Shown: positions 52,022 through 61,121 of the stretch, piece by piece
Layout of the letters: the number at the start of each line of letters is the position of its first letter
How positions within the stretch are numbered: position 1 is the stretch's first letter
From: Mycobacterium aquaticum
GTDB lineage: Bacteria; Actinomycetota; Actinomycetes; Mycobacteriales; Mycobacteriaceae
Reading direction: 5' to 3'
Length of the DNA: 64,000 nt
Assembly: GCF_002086485.1 (NCBI RefSeq)
Contig: NZ_MVHF01000018.1
Location: forward strand, 62,001-126,000
Notes under the pieces: generated by a model
Database searches by the model: none
Seen by the model: only the letters and a program-made list of their open reading frames with translations
Told to the model about the DNA's origin: nothing
Made by a program: the position numbers and the translations under genes

Positions 52022-52846
52022 TCACACTTGTCGATGCGTGGTAATGATCCGCCGAGCGCGGGCCATTACCGGCCCGTCAACCATCCGGCCGGCGACGGCA
52101 ATTGCTGAACCATCACTATTGCAGCCATCAATGACCTCTCGCGCCCAGCGTAATTCGGCTGCGGATGGCGCCGCCGCCGCGTGTACGGCGGCGACCTGCG
52201 ACGGATGAATGCACAGCTTCGCCGACATTCCCAGCCGTTTGGCGTAGCCAAAGTCGTCGGTCACAGCCTGCCGGGTAGTCAGAACTGTTGTCACGCCATC
52301 GACCGGCGGAGCCGTGCCTGCAGCGGCGGCTGCGAGCACGAGCATCGACCGAGCCATCTGCAAAGCAGAGCGGTCATCAGGGTCGACGCCGAGTTCCACA
52401 GCCAGATCGATACTGCCAAACGCGGGTCGCGTAACCCCCGCCGCAGCGCAGATGGCCTGTGCTGCCAGGAGACCCGTAGCCGTCTCTACGAGCGGCACCA
52501 CCGGGGCATCTGCCAACCGGGCGACATGACTGATGTCGTCAACACACTCCGCCTTGGCCAGCATGACCGGCGCAGCGTACTGCGCTGCCAGTCTGAGATC
52601 GTCGTCATGCCATTCGGTACCGACCGCGTTGATTCGGACCATCGCAGGATTTCCCGCAGCCAACCACTTCTCGGCAGACGCGCGCGCAGCGCACTTGTCG
52701 GCAGGGGCCACCGCGTCTTCCAGATCGATGACGACGATATCTGGCTTGGCAGCTTGCGCCTTCATGAATCGTTCGGGCCGATTTCCCGGCACGAACAGGA
52801 ATGAGCGGGCGAAACCTACGTCTGTGGAGGTGTAATTTCCCGTCAT
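52022..52846 (-). CDS. CitE-like HpcH/HpaI aldolase (CoA-ester lyase)
   Basis: This 274-residue TIM-barrel enzyme of the CitE/malyl-CoA lyase family has the N-terminal FLFVPGNRPERFMKAQA, the metal-site IVVIDLEDAVAP near residue 40, FGSIDLAVELG near residue 145 and KLCIHPSQVAAVHAA near residue 230. Relatives cleave citramalyl-CoA to acetyl-CoA and pyruvate. The ATG overlaps the stop of the hydratase-like gene. With the hydratase and CoA-transferase it resembles an itaconate/mesaconate route. Confidence 0.85.
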   Translation of the reverse strand: MTGNYTSTDVGFARSFLFVPGNRPERFMKAQAAKPDIVVIDLEDAVAPADKCAARASAEKWLAAGNPAMVRINAVGTEWHDDDLRLAAQYAAPVMLAKAECVDDISHVARLADAPVVPLVETATGLLAAQAICAAAGVTRPAFGSIDLAVELGVDPDDRSALQMARSMLVLAAAAAGTAPPVDGVTTVLTTRQAVTDDFGYAKRLGMSAKLCIHPSQVAAVHAAAAPSAAELRWAREVIDGCNSDGSAIAVAGRMVDGPVMARARRIITTHRQV

Positions 52847-53709
52847 CGGTACCGAACCTTGCCTGTTGCGTGCGCCGTAGAGCCGCGCGACCAAATAGCC
52901 AAGTCAGCGCCACCCTCCACAGGTCGACCGGTGACCCGGATCTCGTCTCCTACGAAAACCGGCCGGGTGAACCGATATTCGAAATCTTCAACCGCACGAC
53001 GTGGAGCGTGCTCACGGACCAGTTCGGCCAGGTATACCGCAAGTAGCGGCCCGTGCACGACCATCCCGGGATATCCTTCGGTACCGGTGGTGTAGGCCTC
53101 GTCGTAGTGGATGCGGTGCGCGTTTCCCGTCAGAGCGCTGAACCGGAACAACAGCACAGGGTGCGTGCGCGGATGCGCAGTCCAGGGTTCGGCTGGCAGG
53201 CCGAGCGACTCTACACCGCTGTCGAATGCTGCCGCTACAGCCTCCCCGGAGCGGTAGACCAGGTCCTGTTCCTCCACCATGCATACATGACCACCTTGCC
53301 GGTACTCGTATCGCACGGTTACGAACAACATTTCACCAGTGCGGCCGACCTTGACCGTCGTCCGTGCCACGGTCGACCGGCGCACCGCGGACTCGCCGAT
53401 TTCCAATGGAGAGCTGACCGTGATTCGCCCGCCCGCGAACATCCGTCGACGGTTCGGAATCGGCGGGAGGAACTGGCCGTCTCGGGGGTGACCGTCAGGT
53501 CCCAGGTCGCCGGTCTGGGGCCAGTCGAGGAAGTACGCCCAATGCCACAACAACGGCAACGCATCACCATCGGTGAAGGCGTCGGATAGATCCAGCGTCG
53601 CTGCGAGCTGACGGGCACGCTCGACCGATATGAGATCCTCGTTCTCGGCAGACCCGGGGTGCCAACTGGTGATGTGACCACCGATCCCGATTTTCGCAGT
53701 CTCATTCAT
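52843..53709 (-). CDS. FAS1-like/MaoC-type dehydratase (mesaconyl-C4-CoA or itaconyl-CoA hydratase-like)
   Basis: This is a 288-residue double hot-dog hydratase. The N-terminal half contains LPLLWHWAYFLDWPQTGDLG and FLPPIPNRRRMFAGGRI, typical of mesaconyl-C4-CoA hydratase-like proteins. The C-terminal half has RFSALTGNAHRIHYDEAYTT followed by VHGPLLAVYLAEL, which supplies the catalytic Asp/His-type residues. The ATG at 53709 overlaps the CoA-transferase stop. The predicted step is hydration of an enoyl-CoA before CitE-type cleavage. Confidence 0.85.
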   Translation of the reverse strand: MNETAKIGIGGHITSWHPGSAENEDLISVERARQLAATLDLSDAFTDGDALPLLWHWAYFLDWPQTGDLGPDGHPRDGQFLPPIPNRRRMFAGGRITVSSPLEIGESAVRRSTVARTTVKVGRTGEMLFVTVRYEYRQGGHVCMVEEQDLVYRSGEAVAAAFDSGVESLGLPAEPWTAHPRTHPVLLFRFSALTGNAHRIHYDEAYTTGTEGYPGMVVHGPLLAVYLAELVREHAPRRAVEDFEYRFTRPVFVGDEIRVTGRPVEGGADLAIWSRGSTAHATGKVRYR

Positions 53710-54896
53710 AACATCCCTCCGCAATCAGTCAGTCCTGCAACGCATTTCTCAAGCGTGCGCGGATCGCGGCCGAGCTCCCTCAGGATCTGGGTCGTATGTT
53801 GTCCCAACGCAGGCACTGGATCCATCCGGGGCTCGGCGCCCAGGCTGATAGGCGGCAACAACGCACGGATGGCACCGGCCTCGGTGACTACCTCGCGCCA
53901 TCGGTCCCGGCCAGAGAGGACTGGATGATCGAGAAACTCCGCAATGGTCTTCACCCCAGCGAATGCGATCCGAGCCTCGGCCAGTCGGGCCTCCAACTGC
54001 GACCCCGACAGGTTCAGAAACTGCTCTGCAACAATCTGGTTCAGCTCGGCACGGTGGGCGACACGTCGAGTATTGGATTCGAATCGCGAATCTTCGGCCA
54101 CGTCCGGACGCTCCAACACGAGATGGCAGAAGCGCCCCCACTCGGGCTCGTTTTGGATTGCGAGCAATATTGTCCGTCCGTCGCGGGCTTGGAACGGGCC
54201 ATACGGCGCGATAGTGGCGTGCTGCGCACCGAACCGGCCCGGCTGATACCCCGCTCCTGACGCAAAATGGCTTGGCTGCCCGACCCATTCGGCAAGCGCT
54301 TCGAACAGTGAGACTTCGATCGACGCACCGTCGCCCGTGGTCGACCGCCGAAACAACGCCGCGAGGACGCCGCTGAACGCGTACATTCCGGCGGCGATGT
54401 CGGCGATCGACACACCGACTTTCGCGACGTCGGTGGGCGTCCCTGTCAGCGACACCAGTCCAGTCTCTGCCTGTACCAGAAGGTCGTAGGCCTTTCGGTC
54501 GGCCCACGGTCCGTCGCTGCCCCATCCGGTGATGTTCACGACGATCTTGCTCGGGTCACGGGCCCGAACCGCATCAGCGGACAGGCCCAGCCGTGCCGCG
54601 GCCCCGGGTCCGAGGTTCTGCAGGATGACATCGGCGCGCTCCGCGAGTTCATGCAAGACTTCCCTGCCGTGCTGCGACTTAACGTCAACGGTTACGGACT
54701 CCTTGGATCGATTGAGCCAGACGAAGTAACTTGACAAACCGTTGACCGACTCGTCGTAGCGCCGGGCGAAGTCGCCGACGCCTGGCCGTTCGATCTTGAT
54801 CACCCTGGCTCCGAGGTCTGCAAGTTGGCGCGTGGCATACGGGCCGGCAACAGCGTGCTCCAGTGAAAGCACGGTCACACCATCCAGTGGCAGCAT
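53706..54896 (-). CDS. Class III (CaiB/BaiF) CoA-transferase
   Basis: This 396-residue family III CoA-transferase has the N-terminal VLSLEHAVAGPYATRQLADLG and IKIERPGVGDFARRYDESVN, the family DVKSQHGREVLHELAERAD near residue 75, and the segment AYDLLVQAETGLVSLTG near residue 140, where the catalytic Asp is expected (here Asp in AYDL). It would activate a carboxylic acid with CoA from succinyl-CoA or another donor and start the CoA-dependent arm of the cluster. Confidence 0.9.
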   Translation of the reverse strand: MLPLDGVTVLSLEHAVAGPYATRQLADLGARVIKIERPGVGDFARRYDESVNGLSSYFVWLNRSKESVTVDVKSQHGREVLHELAERADVILQNLGPGAAARLGLSADAVRARDPSKIVVNITGWGSDGPWADRKAYDLLVQAETGLVSLTGTPTDVAKVGVSIADIAAGMYAFSGVLAALFRRSTTGDGASIEVSLFEALAEWVGQPSHFASGAGYQPGRFGAQHATIAPYGPFQARDGRTILLAIQNEPEWGRFCHLVLERPDVAEDSRFESNTRRVAHRAELNQIVAEQFLNLSGSQLEARLAEARIAFAGVKTIAEFLDHPVLSGRDRWREVVTEAGAIRALLPPISLGAEPRMDPVPALGQHTTQILRELGRDPRTLEKCVAGLTDCGGML

Positions 54897-54920
54897 CGTT
54901 TCCTCTTACAGGTCTGCTGA

Positions 54921-56075
54921 TCAGCTATCCATGCCGCCACGACTGACGAGTTGTTTTGCGATGACACCCTTTTGGATCTCATTGGTGCCCTCGCCGACAA
55001 TCATCAGCGGCGCGTCACGGAAATAGCGTTCGACGTCGTATTCGGTGGAGTAGCCGTAGCCGCCGTGGACTCGGACCGCGTCAAGCGCGATCTGCATCGC
55101 AGTCTCGGATGCGAACAGCTTCGCCATTCCCGCTTCCATGTCGCAGCGTCCACCGGCATCGAATTTCTCGGCGGCGTCGAACAAGAGCGACCGAGCGGCG
55201 TACAGCTTGGTACCCATGTCAGCCAGCAGATTGCCGACCGACTGATGCTGCCAGATCGGCTTGCCGAAGCTCTCCCGATCCTGGGCGTATCGAAGCGCAT
55301 CCTCGAACGCCGCCCGAGCAACACCCGTAGCGCGGGCCGCCACCTGCAACCGCCCGACTTCGAGTCCTTTCATCATCTGAGCGAAGCCACGGCCTTCCTC
55401 CGTACCCAAGAGCGCGGTAAAAGGTACCCGGCAATCGGTGAAGTTGAGTTCACAGCTCTCCACCCCTTTGTATCCGAGCTTGGGCAGATCCTTAGAGATG
55501 GCGAAGCCGGGAACCTTCTCCACCAGCAGAATCGAGACGCCACGGTGCGCTGGGTCAGCGCTCGGATCGGTCTTGCACAGCAAGCAGATCAGGCCGGAGC
55601 GGCGGGCATTGGATATCCAGGTCTTACTGCCGTTGATCACATATTCGTCGCCGTCCTGCACGGCCACCGTTCGCATCGCCTGTAGATCCGAACCGCCTCC
55701 TGGCTCGGTGAGCGCCATCGTCGCGCGCAGCTCGCCTGTGACCATCCGGGGCAGGTAGCGCTGCTTCTGTTCGTCGGTGCCGAACAGCACAATGAGTTTC
55801 GCGACCACAGAGTGACCACCCATCGCACCCGCCAGGCTCATCCAGCCCCGTGCGAGTTCCTCGGTCACCTGGACGAAGCACGGCATCGAAACCGCGCCGA
55901 ATCCGTACGGCTCCGGAATTGCCAACCCGAAAACGCCGATATCCTTCATGGATTCGATTAGCTCTTCCGGATATGTGTTGGCGTGCTCGAGCTCCTGCAC
56001 CACGGGCTTGACCTGCTTTTCCACGAAGTCGTGGACCGTCTTGACGATGGCTTGTTCTTCGGCCGTGAGGTTCAT
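54921..56075 (-). CDS. Acyl-CoA dehydrogenase
   Basis: This 384-residue FAD enzyme has the family order: helical N-terminus, MALTEPGGGSDLQAMRTVA near residue 115, WISNARRSGLICLLCKT, and the C-terminal catalytic Glu region MIVGEGTNEIQKGVIAKQLV near residue 360. It introduces a 2,3-double bond in an acyl-CoA. In this cluster it may act on a branched or dicarboxylic CoA ester before the hydratase. Confidence 0.92.
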   Translation of the reverse strand: MNLTAEEQAIVKTVHDFVEKQVKPVVQELEHANTYPEELIESMKDIGVFGLAIPEPYGFGAVSMPCFVQVTEELARGWMSLAGAMGGHSVVAKLIVLFGTDEQKQRYLPRMVTGELRATMALTEPGGGSDLQAMRTVAVQDGDEYVINGSKTWISNARRSGLICLLCKTDPSADPAHRGVSILLVEKVPGFAISKDLPKLGYKGVESCELNFTDCRVPFTALLGTEEGRGFAQMMKGLEVGRLQVAARATGVARAAFEDALRYAQDRESFGKPIWQHQSVGNLLADMGTKLYAARSLLFDAAEKFDAGGRCDMEAGMAKLFASETAMQIALDAVRVHGGYGYSTEYDVERYFRDAPLMIVGEGTNEIQKGVIAKQLVSRGGMDS

Positions 56076-56109
56076 CGGTCGACCTCCATTGCTGGCGTGG
56101 ATGTGGATG

Positions 56110-57210
56110 TCATTCCGCCGGGACGGATTCCCAGTTGGCGCGGCTGTACTGGGCCGGTCCGGGGAAATCCGCCCATGTCAGCCCTAATTCGTGCGCGGCC
56201 CGCAGCGGCCATGCCGGCTCCCGCAGGGAGGCACGGGCCAGGAATACGGCGTCCGCGTCTCCACTGGTGAGGATGTGTTCGGCCTGCTTGGGCTCCAAGA
56301 TCAGGCCGACCGCGGTGGTGGCGACGCCGGCCACGTTGCGGACCTGCGATGCCAGAGGGACTTGGTAACCCCGGGCGATCGGGATCGGCGCGTCGGCAAT
56401 ACTCCCGCTCGACACGTCCACCACGTCGACTCCACGCTCCCGCAACAAGACCGCGAAGCGTGTGGTCTGTTCCATGTCCCAGCCGTCCGGCAGCCAGTCG
56501 GTCGCCGAAACTCTGACGAACATCGGTTTGTGCTGCGGCCAGGCCACTCGTACCGCCTCGATGACCTCCAAGGGGTAGCGAACGCGGTTTTCGAAAGACC
56601 CTCCGTAGCTGTCGGTACGGTCGTTGGCGATGGGTGACAGAAACTCGTGTAGCAGATAGCCGTGTGCGGCATGCACCTCGATCACGTCGGCGCCCACCCG
56701 ATCGGCGCGCCGCGCAGCCGCCACGAAGGCCTCCGTGACCTCGGCCATATCGTCCTGCGACATGGCTTCCGGAGCCGGCCGACCCTCGTGCGGCAACGTC
56801 GACGGGCCCTGGCTCAGCCACGCGCCCCCATCGACCGGGAGCACACCGGACGGCTCGCCGGGGAAACCGCGATAGGTGGAAGCCTTACGCCCGGCATGGG
56901 AGATCTGGAATCCGAAGGCGGCACCCTGTCCGTGCACGAACTCCACGATCCACGCCCATGCCTCGGCCTGGGTGTCATTCCATAATCCGGCGTCGCGCAA
57001 CGTGATCCGCCCGCGTTCGGTGACGGCGACCGCCTCCGACATGACCAGCCCGAATCCCCCCTGCGCCCGGGCGCCCAGATGCACCAGGTGCCAGTCGTGC
57101 GGAATCCCGTCGTCGGCACACGAATACTGGCACATCGGTGACAGCCAGATCCGGTTGCGGATCGTCAGGTCACGGATCTGGAACGGCTCAAACAGACTGG
57201 GACGGCTCAT
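56110..57210 (-). CDS. Old Yellow Enzyme-family NADH:flavin oxidoreductase (YqjM/NamA-like)
   Basis: This 366-residue FMN enzyme is an ene-reductase of class III. The N-terminal MSRPSLFEPFQIRDLTIRNR leads into WLSPMCQYSCADDGIPHDWH, which carries the Cys that tunes FMN. The active-site pair is in VIEVHAAHGYLLHEFLSP near residue 180, followed by NDRTDSYGGS. The ATG at 57210 was chosen for its GAGGAG ribosome binding site. It overlaps the 3' end of the Dabb gene. It reduces an activated C=C bond of unknown substrate. Confidence 0.92.
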   Translation of the reverse strand: MSRPSLFEPFQIRDLTIRNRIWLSPMCQYSCADDGIPHDWHLVHLGARAQGGFGLVMSEAVAVTERGRITLRDAGLWNDTQAEAWAWIVEFVHGQGAAFGFQISHAGRKASTYRGFPGEPSGVLPVDGGAWLSQGPSTLPHEGRPAPEAMSQDDMAEVTEAFVAAARRADRVGADVIEVHAAHGYLLHEFLSPIANDRTDSYGGSFENRVRYPLEVIEAVRVAWPQHKPMFVRVSATDWLPDGWDMEQTTRFAVLLRERGVDVVDVSSGSIADAPIPIARGYQVPLASQVRNVAGVATTAVGLILEPKQAEHILTSGDADAVFLARASLREPAWPLRAAHELGLTWADFPGPAQYSRANWESVPAE

Positions 57211-57577
57211 CTTTCGTCTCCTCGTGAAATGTTCTACTGATCGGCGCAAAACGGGGCGGCTCGGCGTCCGTGCTCGCGGTGGCCACGAAGTCGATGGCGA
57301 ACCGCTCGGCGCACACGGTGTCGATGCCTGCAAGCAGGCGCAGATGCGCAGGGTGACGGCCATAGCGGTCGCCGAGGGCACCACGGTCTCTCAATCGCAC
57401 GTACAAGCCGTGCGTGTAGCCCAGTCGCAAACTCGTCTCGTTGATGTTGACACCCGCCGAAATCGCGGCAACACAAGAGAGTTTCCCTGATATGTCGGCA
57501 ACAAACCCGTCGAGCATTGCGCTGAGTGCCTGCGCCTGGCCGGGGATCGCACGGAATGCGACGTAATGGTCGATCAT
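57188..57577 (-). CDS. Dabb (stress-responsive A/B barrel) domain protein
   Basis: This 129-residue protein begins MIDHYVAFRAIPGQAQALSA and continues with VAAISAGVNINETSLRLGYT and HGLYVRLRDRGALGDRYGRH, the pattern of the dimeric alpha/beta-barrel Dabb family. Some members act as cyclases or small-molecule enzymes in catabolic operons. Its 3' end overlaps the OYE start by 23 bp, so it is within the operon. The C-terminal 25 residues are a charged extension. Confidence 0.75.
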   Translation of the reverse strand: MIDHYVAFRAIPGQAQALSAMLDGFVADISGKLSCVAAISAGVNINETSLRLGYTHGLYVRLRDRGALGDRYGRHPAHLRLLAGIDTVCAERFAIDFVATASTDAEPPRFAPISRTFHEETKDEPSQSV

Positions 57578-57635
57578 GCCCGCGCGCCCTGGACCGAGGC
57601 TGACTCGGGCCGGCGGGAACCCAGATGTTTCCGGG

Positions 57636-58418
57636 TCAGATCCCCCGGTCCCAGTCGGTCGATTCGAGACCTAGATGGTCGAGCAGCGCACGCTGGTGAG
57701 TGATCTCGGCGCGATCGAACTCGGCGCGCCGGCCCTTGATCAAGGCATGTGCGATCGGTTCGTGCAGCGCGATCTGTTCCTCGAACGCCGTCCCGGTGAG
57801 CCACCGCGGCGGACGCTTCGCCGACACCCACGATTCGTAGGCTTTCTCCACCAGTGCCGTATGCATGCTGGAAAACACACTGGTCAAGAATCGGTTGCCC
57901 GCCAAGCGCACTACTTCGAGATGGAACACCGTATCGGCCGCGATCCACGCCGAAGCGCTCGCGCGCGCTTCGGACAGACCCTCCAAGGCCTGCTCGAGCG
58001 GTTCGGGATCTTCGATACCGTGGGCGATCGCCTGCCGCCCGGCTGTCAGTTCCAGAAGAAACCGCATGTGCGCTGCCTCGCTGAGGGAGTCTGGCTCGAG
58101 CTGGAGCATCAAGTTGATACTCGTGTCGACCATGCTCGCCGGGTTCCGGAGGACGAACGCGCCGGCCCCAGGACGGATTGTGACAAGGCCCTGCAAGGCC
58201 AGCGATCGCAGCGCTTGGCTGACCGTCAGGCGCGAACTTCCCACCAGCTCGGCCAGTTGGCGTTCGCTGGGCAGCCGCTCCCCCTCGGCCAGCCCCTGAT
58301 CGACGATGTAGTTGCGGATCTGATCGGCGACCCGGTCGGAGATCCGGTTGACCGACTCGACCTGAAAGGCTGACGCGGTGTTCGCGTCGCGTGCCGTTCG
58401 ACGATCCGGCGTTGCCAT
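57636..58418 (-). CDS. GntR-family regulator, FadR/FCD type
   Basis: This 260-residue regulator has an N-terminal winged helix (RISDRVADQIRNYIVDQGLA, then LPSERQLAELVGSSRLTVSQ) and an FCD effector domain whose metal-binding His residues lie in DTVFHLEVVRLAGN and LHEPIAHALIKG. It sits inside the minus-strand operon and most likely binds the two 29-bp dyads in the divergent control region near 60.9-61.1 kb. Its effector should be a metabolite of the pathway, often an organic acid for this class. Confidence 0.92.
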   Translation of the reverse strand: MATPDRRTARDANTASAFQVESVNRISDRVADQIRNYIVDQGLAEGERLPSERQLAELVGSSRLTVSQALRSLALQGLVTIRPGAGAFVLRNPASMVDTSINLMLQLEPDSLSEAAHMRFLLELTAGRQAIAHGIEDPEPLEQALEGLSEARASASAWIAADTVFHLEVVRLAGNRFLTSVFSSMHTALVEKAYESWVSAKRPPRWLTGTAFEEQIALHEPIAHALIKGRRAEFDRAEITHQRALLDHLGLESTDWDRGI

Positions 58419-58508
58419 TGCTTCTGCGCTCCTGGAGCCCTATCCGTTGGTCGACCCGCACCCAGCATGCACCTGCGGCGCTGTCGTGCTGATCATAAGG
58501 CCCGCCGA

Positions 58509-59963
58509 TCATTGCATCGTCACCAACCGTGGTTCGGTCATTTCCGCCATGGCATAACGCGGACCTTCTCGCGTGTTTCCGGAGTCCTTGCCGCCGCCGT
58601 ACGGTTGTTGGTCTGCCCGGACGGTCGGGACGTCGTTGATGTACACGCTCCCGAATTCGAGGCGCCGCGTCGCCTTGAGTGCCTTTGCGACGTTGCTGGT
58701 GTAGACCCCAGCGTTGAGCCCGAACCTGGAGTCGTTGGCCATCTCCAGCGCCGTGTCGAAATCATCGAACTCGGTTACCGTCACAACTGGACCGAACACC
58801 TCGTCGCACTGGACCCGCATGTCCGGCGTGACATTGCTCAATACGGCAGGAACGATCACGTTGTCGATCCGCTCCCCGCCGATGTCAAGGCGGGCCCCCT
58901 CTGATACCGCCTCATTCACCCAGGACTCGATGCGCAGCGCGTCCTTGCGGCTGATGACCGCTGAAACGTCGACGTCCTCGCTGAGCGGATCGCCGATGGT
59001 GAGTTGCGAGACACCCGCGGCCAGGGCTTCTCGGAACCCTGAGGCGATATCGGCATGTACGAAGATGCGTTGCGTCGATACGCACGACTGACCGGCCTGA
59101 ACGAAGCCGGCGGTCGCTGCCTTGGCGGCTGCGGTCTGCCAGTCACTGTCACAGTCCACGATCAGAGGTGCGTTGGAACCCAACTCCAAACGGACCCTCT
59201 TCTTGGGTGCGCGCGCGGCGATGCCCCAGCCCACGTCCGGCGAGCCGGTAAAGGTGATATAGCTGACGTCAGGATGAGCGCATAGGGGGCCACCCACCTC
59301 GGCTCCCCCGCCGGTGACGACGTTCAACCAGCCCGGAGGCAGCCCAATGTCGGTGAGCATCTCTGCGAGCAGCAATGCCGAAAGTGGCGTCTGGCTCGCG
59401 GGTTTGAGTACCACCGGACACCCGACGGCGATGGCCGGCGCGACTTTGTGAGCAACCAGGTTCAGCGGAAAATTGAACGGTGCGACCGCGGCCACCACGC
59501 CGATTGGCACCCGCATCGTGTAGGCAACCTTGCCCCGACCCGACGCCACCGCGTCGAGGGCCACGACATCTCCGGCGAATGTCCGGGCTTCGGCAGCTGC
59601 GAATGCGAACGTGTCGACCGTGCGCGCAGCCTCGAGCCGCGCGGTCTTGATGGGTTTCGCGCACTCGATGGCGATGGTCTGCGCGAAGTCCTCTTGACGT
59701 GCGCGCAATTGCTCCACTGCGGCGTCGAGAAGGTCGATGCGCGTGTGCCGTTCGAACCCGTCGGCATCCAAGGCCAGTTTCGCCGCCGCGACTGCGCGGT
59801 CCACGGTGTCGGAATTGCCTTGGGGCACTTCGGCTATTGCCGCGCCGTCGTAGGGGGAATACAGCGTGTTGGTAGCGCCGGGCGCGATCCACACCCCGTC
59901 GACGAGCAGGCCGCGCGGCTGATAGGGAGCCGCGGTGGCCGAACTGTTTTTTGGAATCGTCAT
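58509..59963 (-). CDS. NAD(P)-dependent aldehyde dehydrogenase
   Basis: This is a 484-residue ALDH. The coenzyme region is VAAVAPFNFPLNLVAHKVAP near residue 155, the catalytic Glu is in RLELGSNAPLIV near residue 255, and the nucleophile Cys is in FVQAGQSCVSTQRIF near residue 290. It resembles the succinate-semialdehyde or lactaldehyde dehydrogenase branch. It is the second gene of the minus-strand operon, 21 bp after the transketolase N-half, and probably oxidises an aldehyde produced there. Confidence 0.92.
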   Translation of the reverse strand: MTIPKNSSATAAPYQPRGLLVDGVWIAPGATNTLYSPYDGAAIAEVPQGNSDTVDRAVAAAKLALDADGFERHTRIDLLDAAVEQLRARQEDFAQTIAIECAKPIKTARLEAARTVDTFAFAAAEARTFAGDVVALDAVASGRGKVAYTMRVPIGVVAAVAPFNFPLNLVAHKVAPAIAVGCPVVLKPASQTPLSALLLAEMLTDIGLPPGWLNVVTGGGAEVGGPLCAHPDVSYITFTGSPDVGWGIAARAPKKRVRLELGSNAPLIVDCDSDWQTAAAKAATAGFVQAGQSCVSTQRIFVHADIASGFREALAAGVSQLTIGDPLSEDVDVSAVISRKDALRIESWVNEAVSEGARLDIGGERIDNVIVPAVLSNVTPDMRVQCDEVFGPVVTVTEFDDFDTALEMANDSRFGLNAGVYTSNVAKALKATRRLEFGSVYINDVPTVRADQQPYGGGKDSGNTREGPRYAMAEMTEPRLVTMQ

Positions 59964-59984
59964 GGCAGTCTCCTCACAATCGGT

Positions 59985-60863
59985 TCACCAGGTTCTCGCT
60001 ACTATCCGCGCACCGCGGGACTCGCCGTCAGCGCAGATGCCGCGCGCCTGTTCGACCACGTCGGGGTTGAGCTTCAGGAAATGACCGTCGGCTTCGTCGG
60101 GCAGCACCGCATCAAGTCCCGAGAGAGTCCAGGTAGAGCCGACGATCACGCCCGGACGCGAATCGCCACGCAGCGCCGTCATGGCGTTGCCGACAGCAGA
60201 GACATCGTGGCCGTCCACCTCGACGGCCGCCCATCCGAAGGCCCGCCACTTGTCCGCGACGGGGTTGAGTGTGCTGACCGATTCAGTTGGTCCGTCCACC
60301 TGGCTGTTGTTGCGGTCCACGATCACCGTGAGGTTCCCGAGTCCGTGGTGCGCGCTGAACAGCGCGGCCTCCCACACTTGTCCCTCTTCCATCTCCCCGT
60401 CGCTCATCAACACATAGACATGACGGTCCGAGCCGTCCGACTGTGCGGCGAGCGCCATCCCTGCCGCCACCGACAGTCCCTGGCCAAGTGACCCACAGAT
60501 CGCCGCCAGACCCGGGGTGTTCTCTGTGCCGATCGCCTCGAGCCTGCTTCCGTCCTTGCCGTACGTCGCCAGCTCAGCCTCGTCGATCAGACCTACCTCG
60601 ACGCCCGCGGCGAAGTGGGCTATCGCGTAGTGCCCGGGCGACACCACCAGCCGATCCTGCCCTGGCCGCAACGCGACCAGGTACAGCACCGCAGCCAGTT
60701 CAGCGACCGACAACGCCTGGCCCAGGTATCCGAACCCTTCGATGGCGACCATGTCGACCGCACGTCGCCGAATTCGCCACGCCGCACGTCGCAGTCCCAC
60801 CTCGCTATCATCGAATCGCAATGCACTGTTGATGTTTCGGTTCTGCATGCTTTGAATCGCCAT
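59985..60863 (-). CDS. Transketolase-like protein, N-terminal (TPP-binding) half
   Basis: This 292-residue protein has only the pyrophosphate-binding domain of transketolase. The TPP/metal motif is MSDGEMEEGQVWEAALFSAH near residue 150, with the Asn ligand in VDRNNSQVDG. The His contact is in VVSPGHYAIAHF near residue 70. The matching C-half is encoded divergently 258 bp away, so the two must assemble to form the active site. The actual donor and acceptor could be sugars or small hydroxy-ketones. Confidence 0.9.
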   Translation of the reverse strand: MAIQSMQNRNINSALRFDDSEVGLRRAAWRIRRRAVDMVAIEGFGYLGQALSVAELAAVLYLVALRPGQDRLVVSPGHYAIAHFAAGVEVGLIDEAELATYGKDGSRLEAIGTENTPGLAAICGSLGQGLSVAAGMALAAQSDGSDRHVYVLMSDGEMEEGQVWEAALFSAHHGLGNLTVIVDRNNSQVDGPTESVSTLNPVADKWRAFGWAAVEVDGHDVSAVGNAMTALRGDSRPGVIVGSTWTLSGLDAVLPDEADGHFLKLNPDVVEQARGICADGESRGARIVARTW

Positions 60864-60926
60864 CGTCTCCTACCTGATCCGGTCGGGCGCACCGCACACC
60901 AGCCGCGGACTTCGCTGCTGATCACT

Positions 60927-60955
60927 GTGGCCAAGTGGCTTAGCCAATAGTCCAC
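60927..60955. promoter_or_regulatory. Candidate GntR operator, site 1
   Basis: A 29-bp dyad centred at 60941: core tggcttagcca flanked by gtggcc on the left and agtccac on the right. It shares core, flank and spacing with site 2, 117 bp away, and lies about 65 bp upstream of the minus-strand transketolase N-half. Confidence 0.7.
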
Positions 60956-61043
60956 ACACGATCGAACGATGTCAAGCCCCGTCCGGACAATCGCCAATGG
61001 CGACCGCACCCTTGACACGAACACCTCAGCCAGTCGACACTGA

Positions 61044-61072
61044 TTGGACAATTGGCTAAGCCACCAGTCCAC
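61044..61072. promoter_or_regulatory. Candidate GntR operator, site 2
   Basis: A 29-bp dyad centred at 61058: core tggctaagcca with ttggac on the left and agtccac on the right, the outer arms being complementary. It lies 50 bp upstream of the plus-strand transketolase C-half, so each divergent promoter has its own copy. Confidence 0.7.
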
Positions 61073-61121
61073 ACTTGGTCGCTGCGATATGCGCAGACCG
61101 CATCTTCGAAGGTGAGTAACC

